The notes beneath the pieces are model-generated. The model was given only the letters and a program-made list of their open reading frames with translations. It made no database searches and had not been told where the DNA came from. A stretch of 64,000 nucleotides of DNA from Actinomyces naeslundii (lineage in GTDB: Bacteria > Actinomycetota > Actinomycetes > Actinomycetales > Actinomycetaceae). Positions 1 to 9,015 of the stretch are shown in pieces (the first letter of the stretch is position 1; the number at the start of each line of letters is the position of its first letter). Both the position numbers and the translations under genes were made by a program. Location: positions 62,001 to 126,000 of the forward strand of contig NZ_MSRR01000001.1 of assembly GCF_001956585.1 (NCBI RefSeq). The letters are read 5' to 3'.

Positions 1-346
1 TCTGCCGCGCTCGGGCCTCCATGGCGTCACCAGGCTCGTGCGGGTCGTCACCGACAACGGGGCGAACTACCGCGCCCAGAGCTTCATCGCGAACATCACG
101 TCCCTGGCCTCACGCCATCAGAGGATCCGCCCCTACACCCCACGGCACAATGGCAAGGTCGAGCGCTACAACCGCATCCTGGCCGAGGAGTGCCTCTACA
201 CCCGCACCTACACCTCACAGCAGCAGCGCCACGACGCCGTCGCAGCCCCCACCCGTCGGCCGGCGGCTCAGAAGAGCCGGACTTTGTCCACATGGGACGA
301 CTTTGAAACCGCTTTTCGCATGTGGAGCCGGCCCGTAACGCTCTGA
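1..346 (+). mobile_element. IS481-type transposase, 3' fragment with altered end
   Basis: The reading frame is open at the left edge of the window, so only the C-terminal part of an rve/DDE integrase-core transposase is present. The last two catalytic residues are visible: Asp in VVTDNGANY and Glu in GKVERYN, with 35 residues between them (DD35E). The RPYTPRHNGKVERYN block is typical of actinobacterial IS481 transposases. After QRHDAVA the expected IS481 C-terminus (a tryptophan/tyrosine/histidine-rich stretch) is replaced by unrelated residues up to the stop at 344-346, so the 3' end looks deleted or recombined near position 240. No clear terminal inverted repeat is seen before the next gene. 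Probably a non-functional remnant, although the N-terminal half lies outside the window. Confidence 0.75.
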
Positions 347-555
347 CCTGTATAGATGCCAATGGCTCTCGACCGGCTCGTCGCCAAAGCCGTCCCATAC
401 GGACACGTTCCCGCCGCCTCGCATCGCACCCGCGTGCCTCCGAGCCCCAGGCCGCGTCGTGCACGTCGCAGAGGATGCCGAGTTCCATACTCGTCGCCTA
501 TTGGTGTAGGCGTGCCCATGTGCACTTCGCACTGCGGGGTGGGAGAGTGAGTCCC

Positions 556-1671
556 ATGCGTACCAACCAGCTAGCCCTGTCCCGCTCCGCCACCGACCGC
601 GATGCCGAGCGGCGCAGCGAGCCAGGGCTACTGGAGCGCCTCGCCGCCGACCCCGAGACCCGGCTCCTGCTGGTCGACGCCCGCGGCCGCGTCGCCCTGA
701 CCGGCCCCGCTATCCACCCCGACCTGCCCGACGACGGCCTCACCCCGCCCAGCCTCATCGGCAGCCCCGGCGCCACAGCCTGGGAGGGTCCCGGCACCCG
801 CAGCGGCTGGGGCCTGCCCGATCTGCGCGCCGGCTACCTCGGCGGCTCCGCCCCCACCCGCTCACCGGATCTGACCGTGCTCTACCTGGGCCGCGAGCAC
901 GCTGACGACGGCGCACCCGCCGGCCCCAGCTGGATCGCCGTCGTCGTGCCCCCGGCCCTGGAGGTCCCCGACGCCCCCGAGCCGCCCGCCACCGGCTCCG
1001 ACGCCGAGGGCACCGCCGTCGACCACCCCGACCTGCGCCGTCTGCTGGAGCGCTACCCGCTCTCCGCCCTGCGGGCCATGGGCGCCCAGATGACGGCCCG
1101 CGACGCCGGCCTGGCCACCACCGCCACCGCCTTGGCCGCCTGGCACGCCCGCTCCGCCTACTGCCCGGCCTGCGGCGGGCGCACTGAGGTCACCGAGGCC
1201 GGCTGGGCCCGCAGGTGCACCGACTGCGCCACCGTCCACTTCCCGCGCACCGACCCGGCCGTCATCATGACGGCGACCGACGAGTCCGACCGTCTCCTCC
1301 TCGTGCGCGGCGCCACCTGGGCGCCCCGGCGCTACTCGGTGGTGGCCGGCTTCGTCGAGGCCGGAGAGTCCGTCGAGGCCGCCGTGGCCCGCGAGGTGTG
1401 GGAGGAGACCGGGCTGCGCGTGGCCGAGGTCGAGTACGTCGCCTCCCAGCCCTGGCCCTTCCCCCGCTCCCTCATGCTCGGCTGCCGGGCGCGCCTGGCC
1501 CCAGGTAAGGACCAGCCCCGCCCCGACGGTCAGGAGGTCGTTGAGGCGCGCCTCGTCTCCCGTGACGAGCTCACCGCGGCCGCCGACGACGGCAGCATCC
1601 TCCTTCCCGGCCCCACCTCTATCGCCAGACTCCTCATCGAGGACTGGTACGGCGGTCCCATCGTCAGCTGA
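556..1671 (+). CDS. nudC: NAD(+) diphosphatase (NUDIX, NudC)
   Basis: 371-residue NudC-type NADH pyrophosphatase, hydrolysing NAD(H) to NMN(H) and AMP (and, in the family, removing NAD caps from RNA). A zinc ribbon with CPAC (Cys203/206) and CTDC (Cys221/224) precedes the Nudix box, which starts at Gly265 in GFVEAGES and ends in REVWEETGL. The NudC-specific tail SQPWPFPRS follows at 297-305. The frame is open further upstream, but ATG 556 is chosen because GGGAGAGTGAG sits just before it and the residues upstream look random. The N-terminal half (about 1-180) is variable, as usual in the family. uvrD2 follows on the same strand after about 100 bp; this pairing is common in Actinobacteria. Confidence 0.93.
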   Translation: MRTNQLALSRSATDRDAERRSEPGLLERLAADPETRLLLVDARGRVALTGPAIHPDLPDDGLTPPSLIGSPGATAWEGPGTRSGWGLPDLRAGYLGGSAPTRSPDLTVLYLGREHADDGAPAGPSWIAVVVPPALEVPDAPEPPATGSDAEGTAVDHPDLRRLLERYPLSALRAMGAQMTARDAGLATTATALAAWHARSAYCPACGGRTEVTEAGWARRCTDCATVHFPRTDPAVIMTATDESDRLLLVRGATWAPRRYSVVAGFVEAGESVEAAVAREVWEETGLRVAEVEYVASQPWPFPRSLMLGCRARLAPGKDQPRPDGQEVVEARLVSRDELTAAADDGSILLPGPTSIARLLIEDWYGGPIVS

Positions 1672-1768
1672 CTCCAGTGGCTCCAGCCATCCGGCGTCCG
1701 CCACCACCGCCTGACTGCCACCCGACGGCCGCCGATTCGTGTCGCCGACCCGTGGCAGGCTGGTCCCG

Positions 1769-3889
1769 ATGAGCCTGACCACCCCCCGCCCCGACCCGAT
1801 CGGCACGTCGAAGCGCTGGCCCAGCGCCCAGCTGGACGCCGCTGGCCTCCTGGCGGCCCTCGACCCCGACCAGCGCGAGGTCGCCGAGCACCTCGAAGGG
1901 CCCCTGTGCGTCCTGGCCGGGGCCGGCACCGGCAAGACCCGGGCCATCACCTACCGCATCGCCCACGGCGTGGCCACCGGCGCCTACCAGGCCACCCAGG
2001 TCCTGGCCGTCACCTTCACCGCCCGCGCCGCCGGCGAGATGCGCTCGCGCCTGGCAGACCTCGGCGTCCCCGGGGTCCAGGCCCGCACCTTCCACGCCGC
2101 CGCCCTGCGCCAGCTCACCTACTTCTGGCCCACCGCCATCGGTGGACGCCGCCCCGACATCCAGGCCCACAAGGCGCCCCTGGTCGGCGCCGCCGCCCGC
2201 CGCCTGGGCCTGCCCACCGACCGGGCCACCGTGCGGGACCTGGCCGCCGAGGTCGAGTGGGCCAAGGTCACCATGACCCTGCCCGAGGACTACGCCCAGG
2301 TCGCCGTGGCCGCCGGCCGCACCGGCGTGGCCGGCCAGGAGGCGGCCACGGTCGCCCAGGTCCTGTCCCTCTACGAGGAGGCCAAGAGCGAGCGCGGCGT
2401 CATCGACTTCGAGGACGTGCTCCTGCTGACCATCGGCATCCTCCTGGACCGTGAGGACATCGCCGCCCAGGTGCGCGGCCAGTACAAGCACTTCGTCGTC
2501 GACGAGTACCAGGACGTCTCCCCGCTCCAGCAGCGCCTGCTGGACCTGTGGCTGGGGCGGCGCCGTCAGCTGTGCGTCGTCGGCGACGTCTCCCAGACCA
2601 TCTACTCCTTCACCGGGGCCACGCCCGCGTTCCTCACCGGCTTCACCACCCGCTACGAGGGTGCGCGCACCGTGCGCCTGAGTCGCGACTACCGCTCCAC
2701 CCCGCAGGTGGTCTCCCTGGCCAACCGGGTCCTCTCGCGCTCGCGGCGCGGGGGAGGCGGCCTGCACCTGCCGGCCGGCGCCGTCGAGCTGGTCGCCCAG
2801 CGCCCCAGCGGCCCCGCCGTGCGCTTCGAGACCTACGACGACGACGTCGCCGAGGCCGAGGGCGCCGTCGCCCAGGTGCGCCGTCTGCAGGCCGCCGGGG
2901 TCCCCCTGAGCGAGATCGCGATCCTGTACCGCACCAACTCCCAGTCCGAGGTCTTCGAGCAGGCCCTCGCCGGAGCCCAGATCGGCTACCTCGTGCGCGG
3001 CGGCGAGCGCTTCTTCGAGCGCGAGGAGGTCAAGCGCGCCATGGCCGTCATCCTCGGTGCCGCCCGTACCGAGAAGGCCACCCTGACCGGTGACCTCGGC
3101 CTGGATGCTCGTACCGTCCTGGCCCGTGAGGGCTGGAGCGAGGAGCCGCCGGCCCCCCGCGGAGCCGTGCGCGAGCGCTGGGACGCCCTCAACGCCCTGG
3201 TGGCCCTGGCTGACGAGATGTCCCAGACCCGCGGCGCCGACCTCGACGCCTTCCACACCGAGCTGCGAGAGCGTGCCGACGCCCAGAACGCCCCCACCGT
3301 CGAGGGCGTCACCCTCTCCTCCCTGCATGCCGCCAAGGGGCTGGAGTGGGACGCCGTCATCCTCGCGGGCGCCTGCGAGGGACTGCTGCCCATCTCCCTG
3401 GCCGAGGGGCAGGCCGCCATCGAGGAGGAGCGGCGCCTGCTCTACGTGGGCGTCACCCGCGCGCGAGAGCATCTCATCATCTCCTACGCGCGCGCCCGTA
3501 ACGCCGGAGGCCGGGCAGCCCGCAAGCCCTCCCGCTTCCTGGACGGCCTGTGGCCCACCGCCCAGGGCTCCCGCGATGCCTCCCGGCGTCAGGGACGACT
3601 CAGCGCCAAGGAGCGCTCCCGGCAGTCCGCGGCCGATTTCGAGGCCAGTAACGACCCGCGCACCATTGCCCTGTTCGAGGAGCTGCGGGCCTGGCGCTCA
3701 GGCGTGGCCAAGGAGCGCTCCAAGCCCGCCTACACGGTCTTCGCCGACGCCACCTTGCGGGACATCGCTGTCGTCAAGCCCACCACCCTGCCCCAGCTCT
3801 CCCTCATCCGTGGTGTGGGTGCCACCAAGCTCCAGGAGTACGGCGGGTCGGTCCTCGCCCTCCTGCGCGACTTCGAGAGCGGGAGCTGA
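1769..3889 (+). CDS. uvrD2: ATP-dependent DNA helicase UvrD2 (SF1A, HRDC domain)
   Basis: 706-residue superfamily 1A 3'-5' helicase. Walker A AGAGTGKT lies at about 50-57, motif II DEYQD at 245-249, motif V LHAAKGLEW at about 519, and the motif VI region in VGVTRAREH. The C-terminus (about 655-706) is an HRDC domain (SLIRGVGATKLQEYG), the hallmark that separates UvrD2 from UvrD1/PcrA. Expected role: unwinding DNA in repair. ATG 1769 is preferred to GTG 1739 because the protein then begins just ahead of the helicase Q-motif region; the ribosome binding site is weak (GGCAGG). It lies downstream of nudC and converges on the ThiF-like gene, with 39 bp between the stop codons. Confidence 0.93.
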   Translation: MSLTTPRPDPIGTSKRWPSAQLDAAGLLAALDPDQREVAEHLEGPLCVLAGAGTGKTRAITYRIAHGVATGAYQATQVLAVTFTARAAGEMRSRLADLGVPGVQARTFHAAALRQLTYFWPTAIGGRRPDIQAHKAPLVGAAARRLGLPTDRATVRDLAAEVEWAKVTMTLPEDYAQVAVAAGRTGVAGQEAATVAQVLSLYEEAKSERGVIDFEDVLLLTIGILLDREDIAAQVRGQYKHFVVDEYQDVSPLQQRLLDLWLGRRRQLCVVGDVSQTIYSFTGATPAFLTGFTTRYEGARTVRLSRDYRSTPQVVSLANRVLSRSRRGGGGLHLPAGAVELVAQRPSGPAVRFETYDDDVAEAEGAVAQVRRLQAAGVPLSEIAILYRTNSQSEVFEQALAGAQIGYLVRGGERFFEREEVKRAMAVILGAARTEKATLTGDLGLDARTVLAREGWSEEPPAPRGAVRERWDALNALVALADEMSQTRGADLDAFHTELRERADAQNAPTVEGVTLSSLHAAKGLEWDAVILAGACEGLLPISLAEGQAAIEEERRLLYVGVTRAREHLIISYARARNAGGRAARKPSRFLDGLWPTAQGSRDASRRQGRLSAKERSRQSAADFEASNDPRTIALFEELRAWRSGVAKERSKPAYTVFADATLRDIAVVKPTTLPQLSLIRGVGATKLQEYGGSVLALLRDFESGS

Positions 3890-3928
3890 ACCGCGCGAGC
3901 CGGCGTGGCTCCCGGAGCTCCCGACCGC

Positions 3929-4909
3929 TCACAGCTGCGAGCACAGGCACTCGGGATGACTCTCCCAGGACCGTACCCGCCCCAGGGGCTCCTTGCCGGT
4001 GACCTCCACCGAGTGGGTGGTCCACCAGGCGGCAGAGCGTCCGGCAGGCTCCCCGCCAGGTTCCGGGCCGTCTGCGGCGCTGGTGACAGGCAGCGCCTGA
4101 CCCAGGACCGTGTCGATGACGGCCCGAGCCACGAGCGCCGCCGCCTCGTGCAGTATCAGGTGCTCGACGTCGGGCATCGGCAGGGTGCGCATCTGGGTGG
4201 CCAGCGCCGGCCAGCACGGATCGGCGTCCTGCTCCCACAGGTTCAGACAGGTCGAGCACGGACCGCCGGCCCCCAGGAGAGGGCCGACACGCACCCCGGC
4301 CTCGCCGACGACGACCGGAAGATGGGCGATGTCCTCCTGGACGAGCCGGCGCGCGAGCAGCGGTTCCACCACGTGAGCATCCACCGTCACCATGACGTCG
4401 GGCCGAGTGCGCAACGGTGCCCGCGTCCTCACGGCGGGGAAGCGCGCCGACAGGAGTGGCTCCAGGCCCCCGTCCCCGGGGGAGCGGGTGGACAGGATCG
4501 TGCCCACCCCGGCCTCCGCCAGCCACAGGGCGGCCTCCTGCGCCAGGGCACTGATCCCGTGCACTGCCAGGACCGCCTGGCACAGGGCGGCGCTACGGGC
4601 CTTGGCGTCGATGCCCAGCCGGTCCCAGTAGACGCCGTCGGCCCCGCCGAGCTCGGTGGTCGCCGAGGAGACCAGCGCCCCCTGGCGCTCCAGCTCCTCG
4701 ACGAGCTGTCGGGCCCGTTTCACCGGGACCCGACTGCGCCGGGCGGCCCGGTAGATGCCGCCGGCTTCCAGGGAGCGGGCGAGCTCGTCCAGCAGGCGCT
4801 GCTCGGCCAGGCTCAGGCCGCTGACGATGGTGCGCTGCGCGGGACTCGTACCGATCTGGCTGACGCCCTGCTGGCGCCACAGGATGGCGCACCCGCCTCG
4901 AATACGCAT
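3929..4909 (-). CDS. E1/ThiF-like (cyclodehydratase-type) protein
   Basis: 326 residues. The middle region resembles an E1-like adenylating fold, but the nucleotide loop is degenerate (HGISALAQEAALWLAEAGVG instead of a Gly-rich GxGxxG). Near the C-terminus HLPVVVGEAGVRVGPLLG is followed by Cys218-x2-Cys221 in GPCSTC and then DPCWPAL, the pattern seen in actinobacterial ThiF/TOMM cyclodehydratase-like proteins encoded beside uvrD2. The N-terminus (about 30-80) looks helical and winged-helix-like. No peptide precursor or YcaO partner gene is nearby, so a natural-product role is not supported. The start is supported by GAGGAGGCAC just before ATG. Function is unknown; Cys218/221 may bind zinc. 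Confidence 0.68.
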   Translation of the reverse strand: MRIRGGCAILWRQQGVSQIGTSPAQRTIVSGLSLAEQRLLDELARSLEAGGIYRAARRSRVPVKRARQLVEELERQGALVSSATTELGGADGVYWDRLGIDAKARSAALCQAVLAVHGISALAQEAALWLAEAGVGTILSTRSPGDGGLEPLLSARFPAVRTRAPLRTRPDVMVTVDAHVVEPLLARRLVQEDIAHLPVVVGEAGVRVGPLLGAGGPCSTCLNLWEQDADPCWPALATQMRTLPMPDVEHLILHEAAALVARAVIDTVLGQALPVTSAADGPEPGGEPAGRSAAWWTTHSVEVTGKEPLGRVRSWESHPECLCSQL

Positions 4910-5090
4910 CGTGCCTCCTCAAAGCTCTCCCGGCGCCCGCGCGCAGACGCCCGGAGCCCGTCGTCCTGACGACCGTGTCAGGGCCTCACCCGAGAGTGGC
5001 ACGGGCGGGTTCAGGTGGCCAGAGGCAGCCGGCGCCCTGTGGATAACTCGACGGCGTCGAGCACTGGTCCTGCCCTGGTCGGTGCGGGGG

Positions 5091-6338
5091 TCACTGGGCG
5101 GAGCAGGTCGCCAGGCCCGAGGTGTTGCCCGATGCGATCGCCTCGGTGGCGGCGACGGCCTCGTGCAGCGTGTTCACGGCGAAGACCTGCATGCCCTTGG
5201 GCTCGTGCCCCGTGACCTCGTTGCAGTTACTCGCCGGAGCCAGGAAGAACGTTGAGCCGGATTCACGGGCCCCCGCCATCTTCTGCTGGATGCCCCCGAT
5301 GGGGCCGACCTGACCAGTCATATCGATCGTCCCGGTCCCGGAGATGTCCTTGCCGCCGGTCAGGGACCCCGGGGTGATCTCGTCAACGACTCCCAGGGCG
5401 AACATCATGCCGGCGCTGGGGCCGCCGACGTCGGACAGGCCGAAGGTGGCCTCAACCGGACTGTCCACCGAGATCTTCAGGCTCAGACCCAGCAGCGAGC
5501 CGGTCGTCCCCTCCTGCGGGGCGATCGTCGTGAGCGCTGCGCTCGCCTTCTGATCGCCACGGCGCACACCGAGCGTCACCCGCGTTCCCTCGGGGATCGT
5601 GGTCATCAGCTCGCGCAGCTGGGAGAAGGAGGCGAGGGTCGTCGTCTGGCCGCCCTGGGGGGTGATGGTTTCCAGGACGTCCCCGGCCTGGATCTCGGTC
5701 GAGGTCTGCTGCTCGGTCACCTCGGTGACGGTCAGGTGCATGGCGCCGGCCTTGCCGGTCTCAACGAGCGCGGCGATGACGGCGGAGTCCTGCGAGGCGG
5801 TCATCTGGGCCTTGCCGGTCTCCTCGACCTGCTCGGCGCTCTGGTCCTGGGGGCACACCTCATTGCGGTCCACGATCCGCTTGTCCGCCGAGAACCAGGC
5901 GGCGATGAGGTCGGCGGTGGTCACCGGGTATCCGGGGCAGCCCGACACCGAGACCGTCGTCATCCGCAGGACGCCCTCAGTCGGATAGGTCTCGGTTCCC
6001 GAGACCTTCAGGACATCCTGGTCGGATGATGAGCCGTTGTCCAGCACGTTCCAGGTCGGGCCGGGGGCCTCGATGACCGCGTTGACCGGCACCAGGAAGA
6101 CGGCGGCGATGAGGGCGACAACCAGGATGAACGACCCTGCGACCACGGCCCGCCGCAGTCTGCGCCGACGACGGGGCTCCCCGGAGGGCGCCGTGTCCGG
6201 ATCGTCCTCCCGTCCGGCCTGGCCGAGCTGATCCTCCTGGCTCGCCGAGGACGGCTGAAGGCGGGTGGAACCGACGGGATCCGCCGTGTCGGCGGCGGCG
6301 TGCTGGTCTGGGTGCGTCACGCGCTCATCATGCGACAT
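5091..6338 (-). CDS. PDZ domain / Lon-type (S16) membrane serine protease
   Basis: 415 residues. A cytoplasmic, charged N-terminus is followed by one transmembrane segment (about 64-85), a PDZ-like region (about 185-270) and a Lon-type proteolytic domain with the Ser-Lys dyad: Ser308 in GGPSAGMM and Lys353 in IGGIQQKMAGA. The product would be anchored in the membrane with the protease outside. ATG 6338 is chosen over an upstream in-frame start at 6458 because the leader AGGAAG is correctly spaced and the extra 40 residues are not protein-like. It is divergent from the DUF2342 gene. The same association (PDZ-Lon, DUF2342, UPF0182) is found in mycobacteria (Rv3193c-Rv3195 region, recalled, not checked). 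Substrates are unknown. Confidence 0.88.
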   Translation of the reverse strand: MSHDERVTHPDQHAAADTADPVGSTRLQPSSASQEDQLGQAGREDDPDTAPSGEPRRRRRLRRAVVAGSFILVVALIAAVFLVPVNAVIEAPGPTWNVLDNGSSSDQDVLKVSGTETYPTEGVLRMTTVSVSGCPGYPVTTADLIAAWFSADKRIVDRNEVCPQDQSAEQVEETGKAQMTASQDSAVIAALVETGKAGAMHLTVTEVTEQQTSTEIQAGDVLETITPQGGQTTTLASFSQLRELMTTIPEGTRVTLGVRRGDQKASAALTTIAPQEGTTGSLLGLSLKISVDSPVEATFGLSDVGGPSAGMMFALGVVDEITPGSLTGGKDISGTGTIDMTGQVGPIGGIQQKMAGARESGSTFFLAPASNCNEVTGHEPKGMQVFAVNTLHEAVAATEAIASGNTSGLATCSAQ

Positions 6339-6565
6339 CTTCCTGGGGAAGACGGACAGATATCGATACGAACTTGGCACGAAGTCGACACAATGACGAC
6401 ACGGCATCGACCGAGAGGAACCCGACGGCGGTTGGCACGCCGTCGGCGAACGGAACATGGCCCCGACACAGGAATGGGTGCGACCATAAGGCCGTTAGAG
6501 ACTGTGCCCAGACGGTCCAGACGGCCCAGACGATGTCCCAGGACAACCCGGCGAGAGGAAATCCC

Positions 6566-8128
6566 GTGAGCGAGGACGCCTTCGACGAGCTCGAGAAGAT
6601 GCTCGCATCACTGTTCGGCGAGCAGATGGCCTCCGACGCCGTCGGAGCCCTGCGCTCATCCGGAGTGGATCCCAGCGCCATCGCCCAGATGCCGGGCGTG
6701 GGGGACATCTCCGAGCTCAGCCCCGCTCAGCTGCTGGCCATGCGCGCCCAGTTCCAGCAGATGTTCTCCGCCTCCACCTCCGAGCCGGTCAACTGGCAGA
6801 TGGGCCAGGATCTGGCTCTTCGGCAGGCTCGCGGCGACGGCGACCCCACGGTGACCGCCGCGGTCGCCGACTCCACGCGCCAGGCCCTCCAGGTGGCCGA
6901 CCTGTGGCTCGACACGGCCACCGAGCTCATGCCCGCTCCCGGGCAGCGGGAGGCCTGGAGCCGCAGCACCTGGGTCGAGCGCACCCTGCCGGTGTGGAAG
7001 GACGTGTGCGCCCCCGTGGCCGAGGCCGTCACCGCCGCCCTGGCCCGCACCCTGGAGAACCAGATCCGCGATATGCCGGCCGAGATGGAGCAGGCCGCCC
7101 AGCAGATGGGGGCGCTCGGATCCATCATGCGCACCATGGCCGGTACGGCCTTCGGGCTCCAGCTCGGCCAGGCCATCGGCGAGCTCGCCAAGGAGACGCT
7201 GGGAGCCACGGACACCGGCCTGCCCCTGACCCGCGAGCCGGGCACCGCGCTGGTTCCCGCCAACGTGGCCGCCTTTGCCGAGGGACTGGAGGTCGACGAG
7301 GACGAGGCCCGTATGTTCCTGGCCGTGCGCGAGGCCGCCACCGCCCGTCTCTACGCCCATGTGCCGTGGCTGCGCGGACAGGTTCTCCAGGCAGTGGCGG
7401 CCTACGCCCGTGAGATCCGCATCGACACCGAGACCCTTGAGTCGGCCGTGGCCCAGGTGGACCCCAATGACCCTGACGCCCTGCGCGAGGCCCTTGAGAG
7501 TGGGCTGTTCGCGCCCCAGGAGACCTCGGCCCAGCGTGAGGCCCTTGAAGACCTGGAGACGCTGCTGGCCCTGGTCGAGGGCTGGGTCGAGGTGGTCACC
7601 GCCCGTGCGGCTGCACCCCACCTGCCCCACCTCATGGCGCTGGCGGAGATGATGCGCCGGCGCCGCGCCCAGGGCGGAGCCGCCGAGCAGGTCTTCGCCC
7701 GCCTCATCGGGCTGACCTTCCGGCCCCGCCGTGCCCGCGAGGCCGCCGAGCTGTGGTCGCACCTGGGAGCCCAGGCCGGTGACGCCGAGCGCGACGCCTT
7801 CTGGAACCACCCCGACGTCATGCCCACGGCGTCCGAGCTCGCCAACCCCAGGGACTTCCTCACCATGCGGCGCATGGCCCAGGACATCGACGCCGAGATC
7901 GACGCCGACCTGGCCTCCCTCCTGGACGGCACCCTCGGATACGCCGAGGGCGCCAAGGAGGCGGACGAGAACAGCCCCGAAGGGCTCGGGGACCGGACCA
8001 CCCCCGCCTCCAGTGGTGAGGCCTCGCAGGAGTCCGACCAGTCAGCTGATCCCGCTTCTGACGGCGCCGACGGCGACCAGTCCGACGAGCCCGACGACCA
8101 GGAGTCGACCGGCACGGACAAGGCCTGA
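6566..8128 (+). CDS. DUF2342 zincin-like protein, metal motif degenerate
   Basis: 520-residue member of the DUF2342 family (often annotated zinc-dependent metalloprotease or putative hydrolase). GTG 6566 has a strong leader (GAGAGGA) 6-7 bases upstream and gives a protein starting SEDAFDELEKML; ATG 6533 is an alternative. The region that aligns with the zincin helix reads REAATARLY from about residue 255 and is followed by AHVPWLRGQVL; there is no HExxH, so peptidase activity is doubtful. The last 60 or so residues are acidic and Ser/Asp/Glu-rich, probably disordered. It shares a divergent promoter region with the PDZ-Lon protease and converges on the PPA1309-family gene. Confidence 0.82.
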   Translation: MSEDAFDELEKMLASLFGEQMASDAVGALRSSGVDPSAIAQMPGVGDISELSPAQLLAMRAQFQQMFSASTSEPVNWQMGQDLALRQARGDGDPTVTAAVADSTRQALQVADLWLDTATELMPAPGQREAWSRSTWVERTLPVWKDVCAPVAEAVTAALARTLENQIRDMPAEMEQAAQQMGALGSIMRTMAGTAFGLQLGQAIGELAKETLGATDTGLPLTREPGTALVPANVAAFAEGLEVDEDEARMFLAVREAATARLYAHVPWLRGQVLQAVAAYAREIRIDTETLESAVAQVDPNDPDALREALESGLFAPQETSAQREALEDLETLLALVEGWVEVVTARAAAPHLPHLMALAEMMRRRRAQGGAAEQVFARLIGLTFRPRRAREAAELWSHLGAQAGDAERDAFWNHPDVMPTASELANPRDFLTMRRMAQDIDAEIDADLASLLDGTLGYAEGAKEADENSPEGLGDRTTPASSGEASQESDQSADPASDGADGDQSDEPDDQESTGTDKA

Positions 8129-8197
8129 GGCAGGCGGGGCGCGCGGCGACGTCGACCGGTGCCGGCCGACGTCGGCCGCTCGCCCGATGGCGACCGG

Positions 8198-8791
8198 CTA
8201 CAGGAAGGTCGCAGCCAGCGCCTCGGTCAGCCCGGGAACCAGCTGCTCGCCCTGGTAGATCGAGGCATCGTCGTCGTGGGTGCGGGAGCGCAGCGCGCAC
8301 CAGGACTCCCCGCTGCGCAGGACCCCCACCACCATGCGGATGTCCTCGCGGTCGGGGCGGGCCTGGAGGAAGGTGAGGCGCTCAGCGGCGTCAGTGATGG
8401 CCTCGGCCTCGTCCTGGGCGGCCGGCGGCAGGACCAGCCGCTCGACGCTGATCGCGGCGCCGTGGACCGACTCGGGCCAGGCGAGCTGGGCCAGCAGGTG
8501 CTCCAGGTCCGCGGCGGCCGGCAGCCCCTCCTGCTCCACGACCATGAGCAGCTCGGGGTCGGTGCGGGACTCCTCCACGGTGGCCGCGTCCAGAAGCTCG
8601 GCGATATCCGGATCTGCCGCCAGCGCCTCATCGGTCCGCACCAGGGCGAAGACGCGTACCGGCTGGTCCCAGCCGAAGGCCGCCACGTGGGCCTCGGTCT
8701 CGGTCACCGCGCGCGCCAGGGCCCGGCTTCGAGAAGACGGGGACGGCTGCGTGCTCGAGGAGGTGACATCGTCATGCATATCGTCGCTCAC
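8198..8791 (-). CDS. PPA1309-family conserved actinobacterial protein
   Basis: 197 residues, no signal peptide or membrane segment. Conserved-looking blocks are FGWDQPVRVFALVRT, LPAAADLEHLLAQLAWPESV and GAAISVERLVLPP, which I associate with the PPA1309 family found beside the DUF2342/UPF0182 cluster in Actinobacteria. The C-terminus has SGESWCALRSR. GTG at 8791 is used; an ATG at 8779 is possible, since neither has a strong ribosome binding site. It is divergent from the UPF0182 gene (224 bp apart). Biochemical function is not known. Confidence 0.75.
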   Translation of the reverse strand: MSDDMHDDVTSSSTQPSPSSRSRALARAVTETEAHVAAFGWDQPVRVFALVRTDEALAADPDIAELLDAATVEESRTDPELLMVVEQEGLPAAADLEHLLAQLAWPESVHGAAISVERLVLPPAAQDEAEAITDAAERLTFLQARPDREDIRMVVGVLRSGESWCALRSRTHDDDASIYQGEQLVPGLTEALAATFL

Positions 8792-9015
8792 CCCGTCATC
8801 GTCTCACCGGTGTCGGCGCTGGTTCCAATGACACGGCGTTGCGCGTGCGGCCTCGGCGTCGTGGCTGTCCAGAACGGGTTTCTCATCCCGGAGAAGGTTA
8901 TGGTCGTGTCGGTGAGGTGTGGGACGATGGGCCGAGCGGCCCTTCCGGCCGATGACGCCGCGCTCAGCCGTGCGCGAGGCAGCGCCACCACGTACGTCAG
9001 ACAGGGAGCAGGATC

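Noticed and set aside
1664-3472. 602-codon minus-strand frame over uvrD2
   Set aside because: Shadow of uvrD2, Gly/Leu/Asp-rich and without recognisable domains.
5038-5046. TGTGGATAA, a perfect DnaA box (another at 25372-25380)
   Set aside because: Only one box at each place with no dnaA/dnaN or AT-rich unwinding element nearby; about one chance match is expected in a window this size, so no origin is called.
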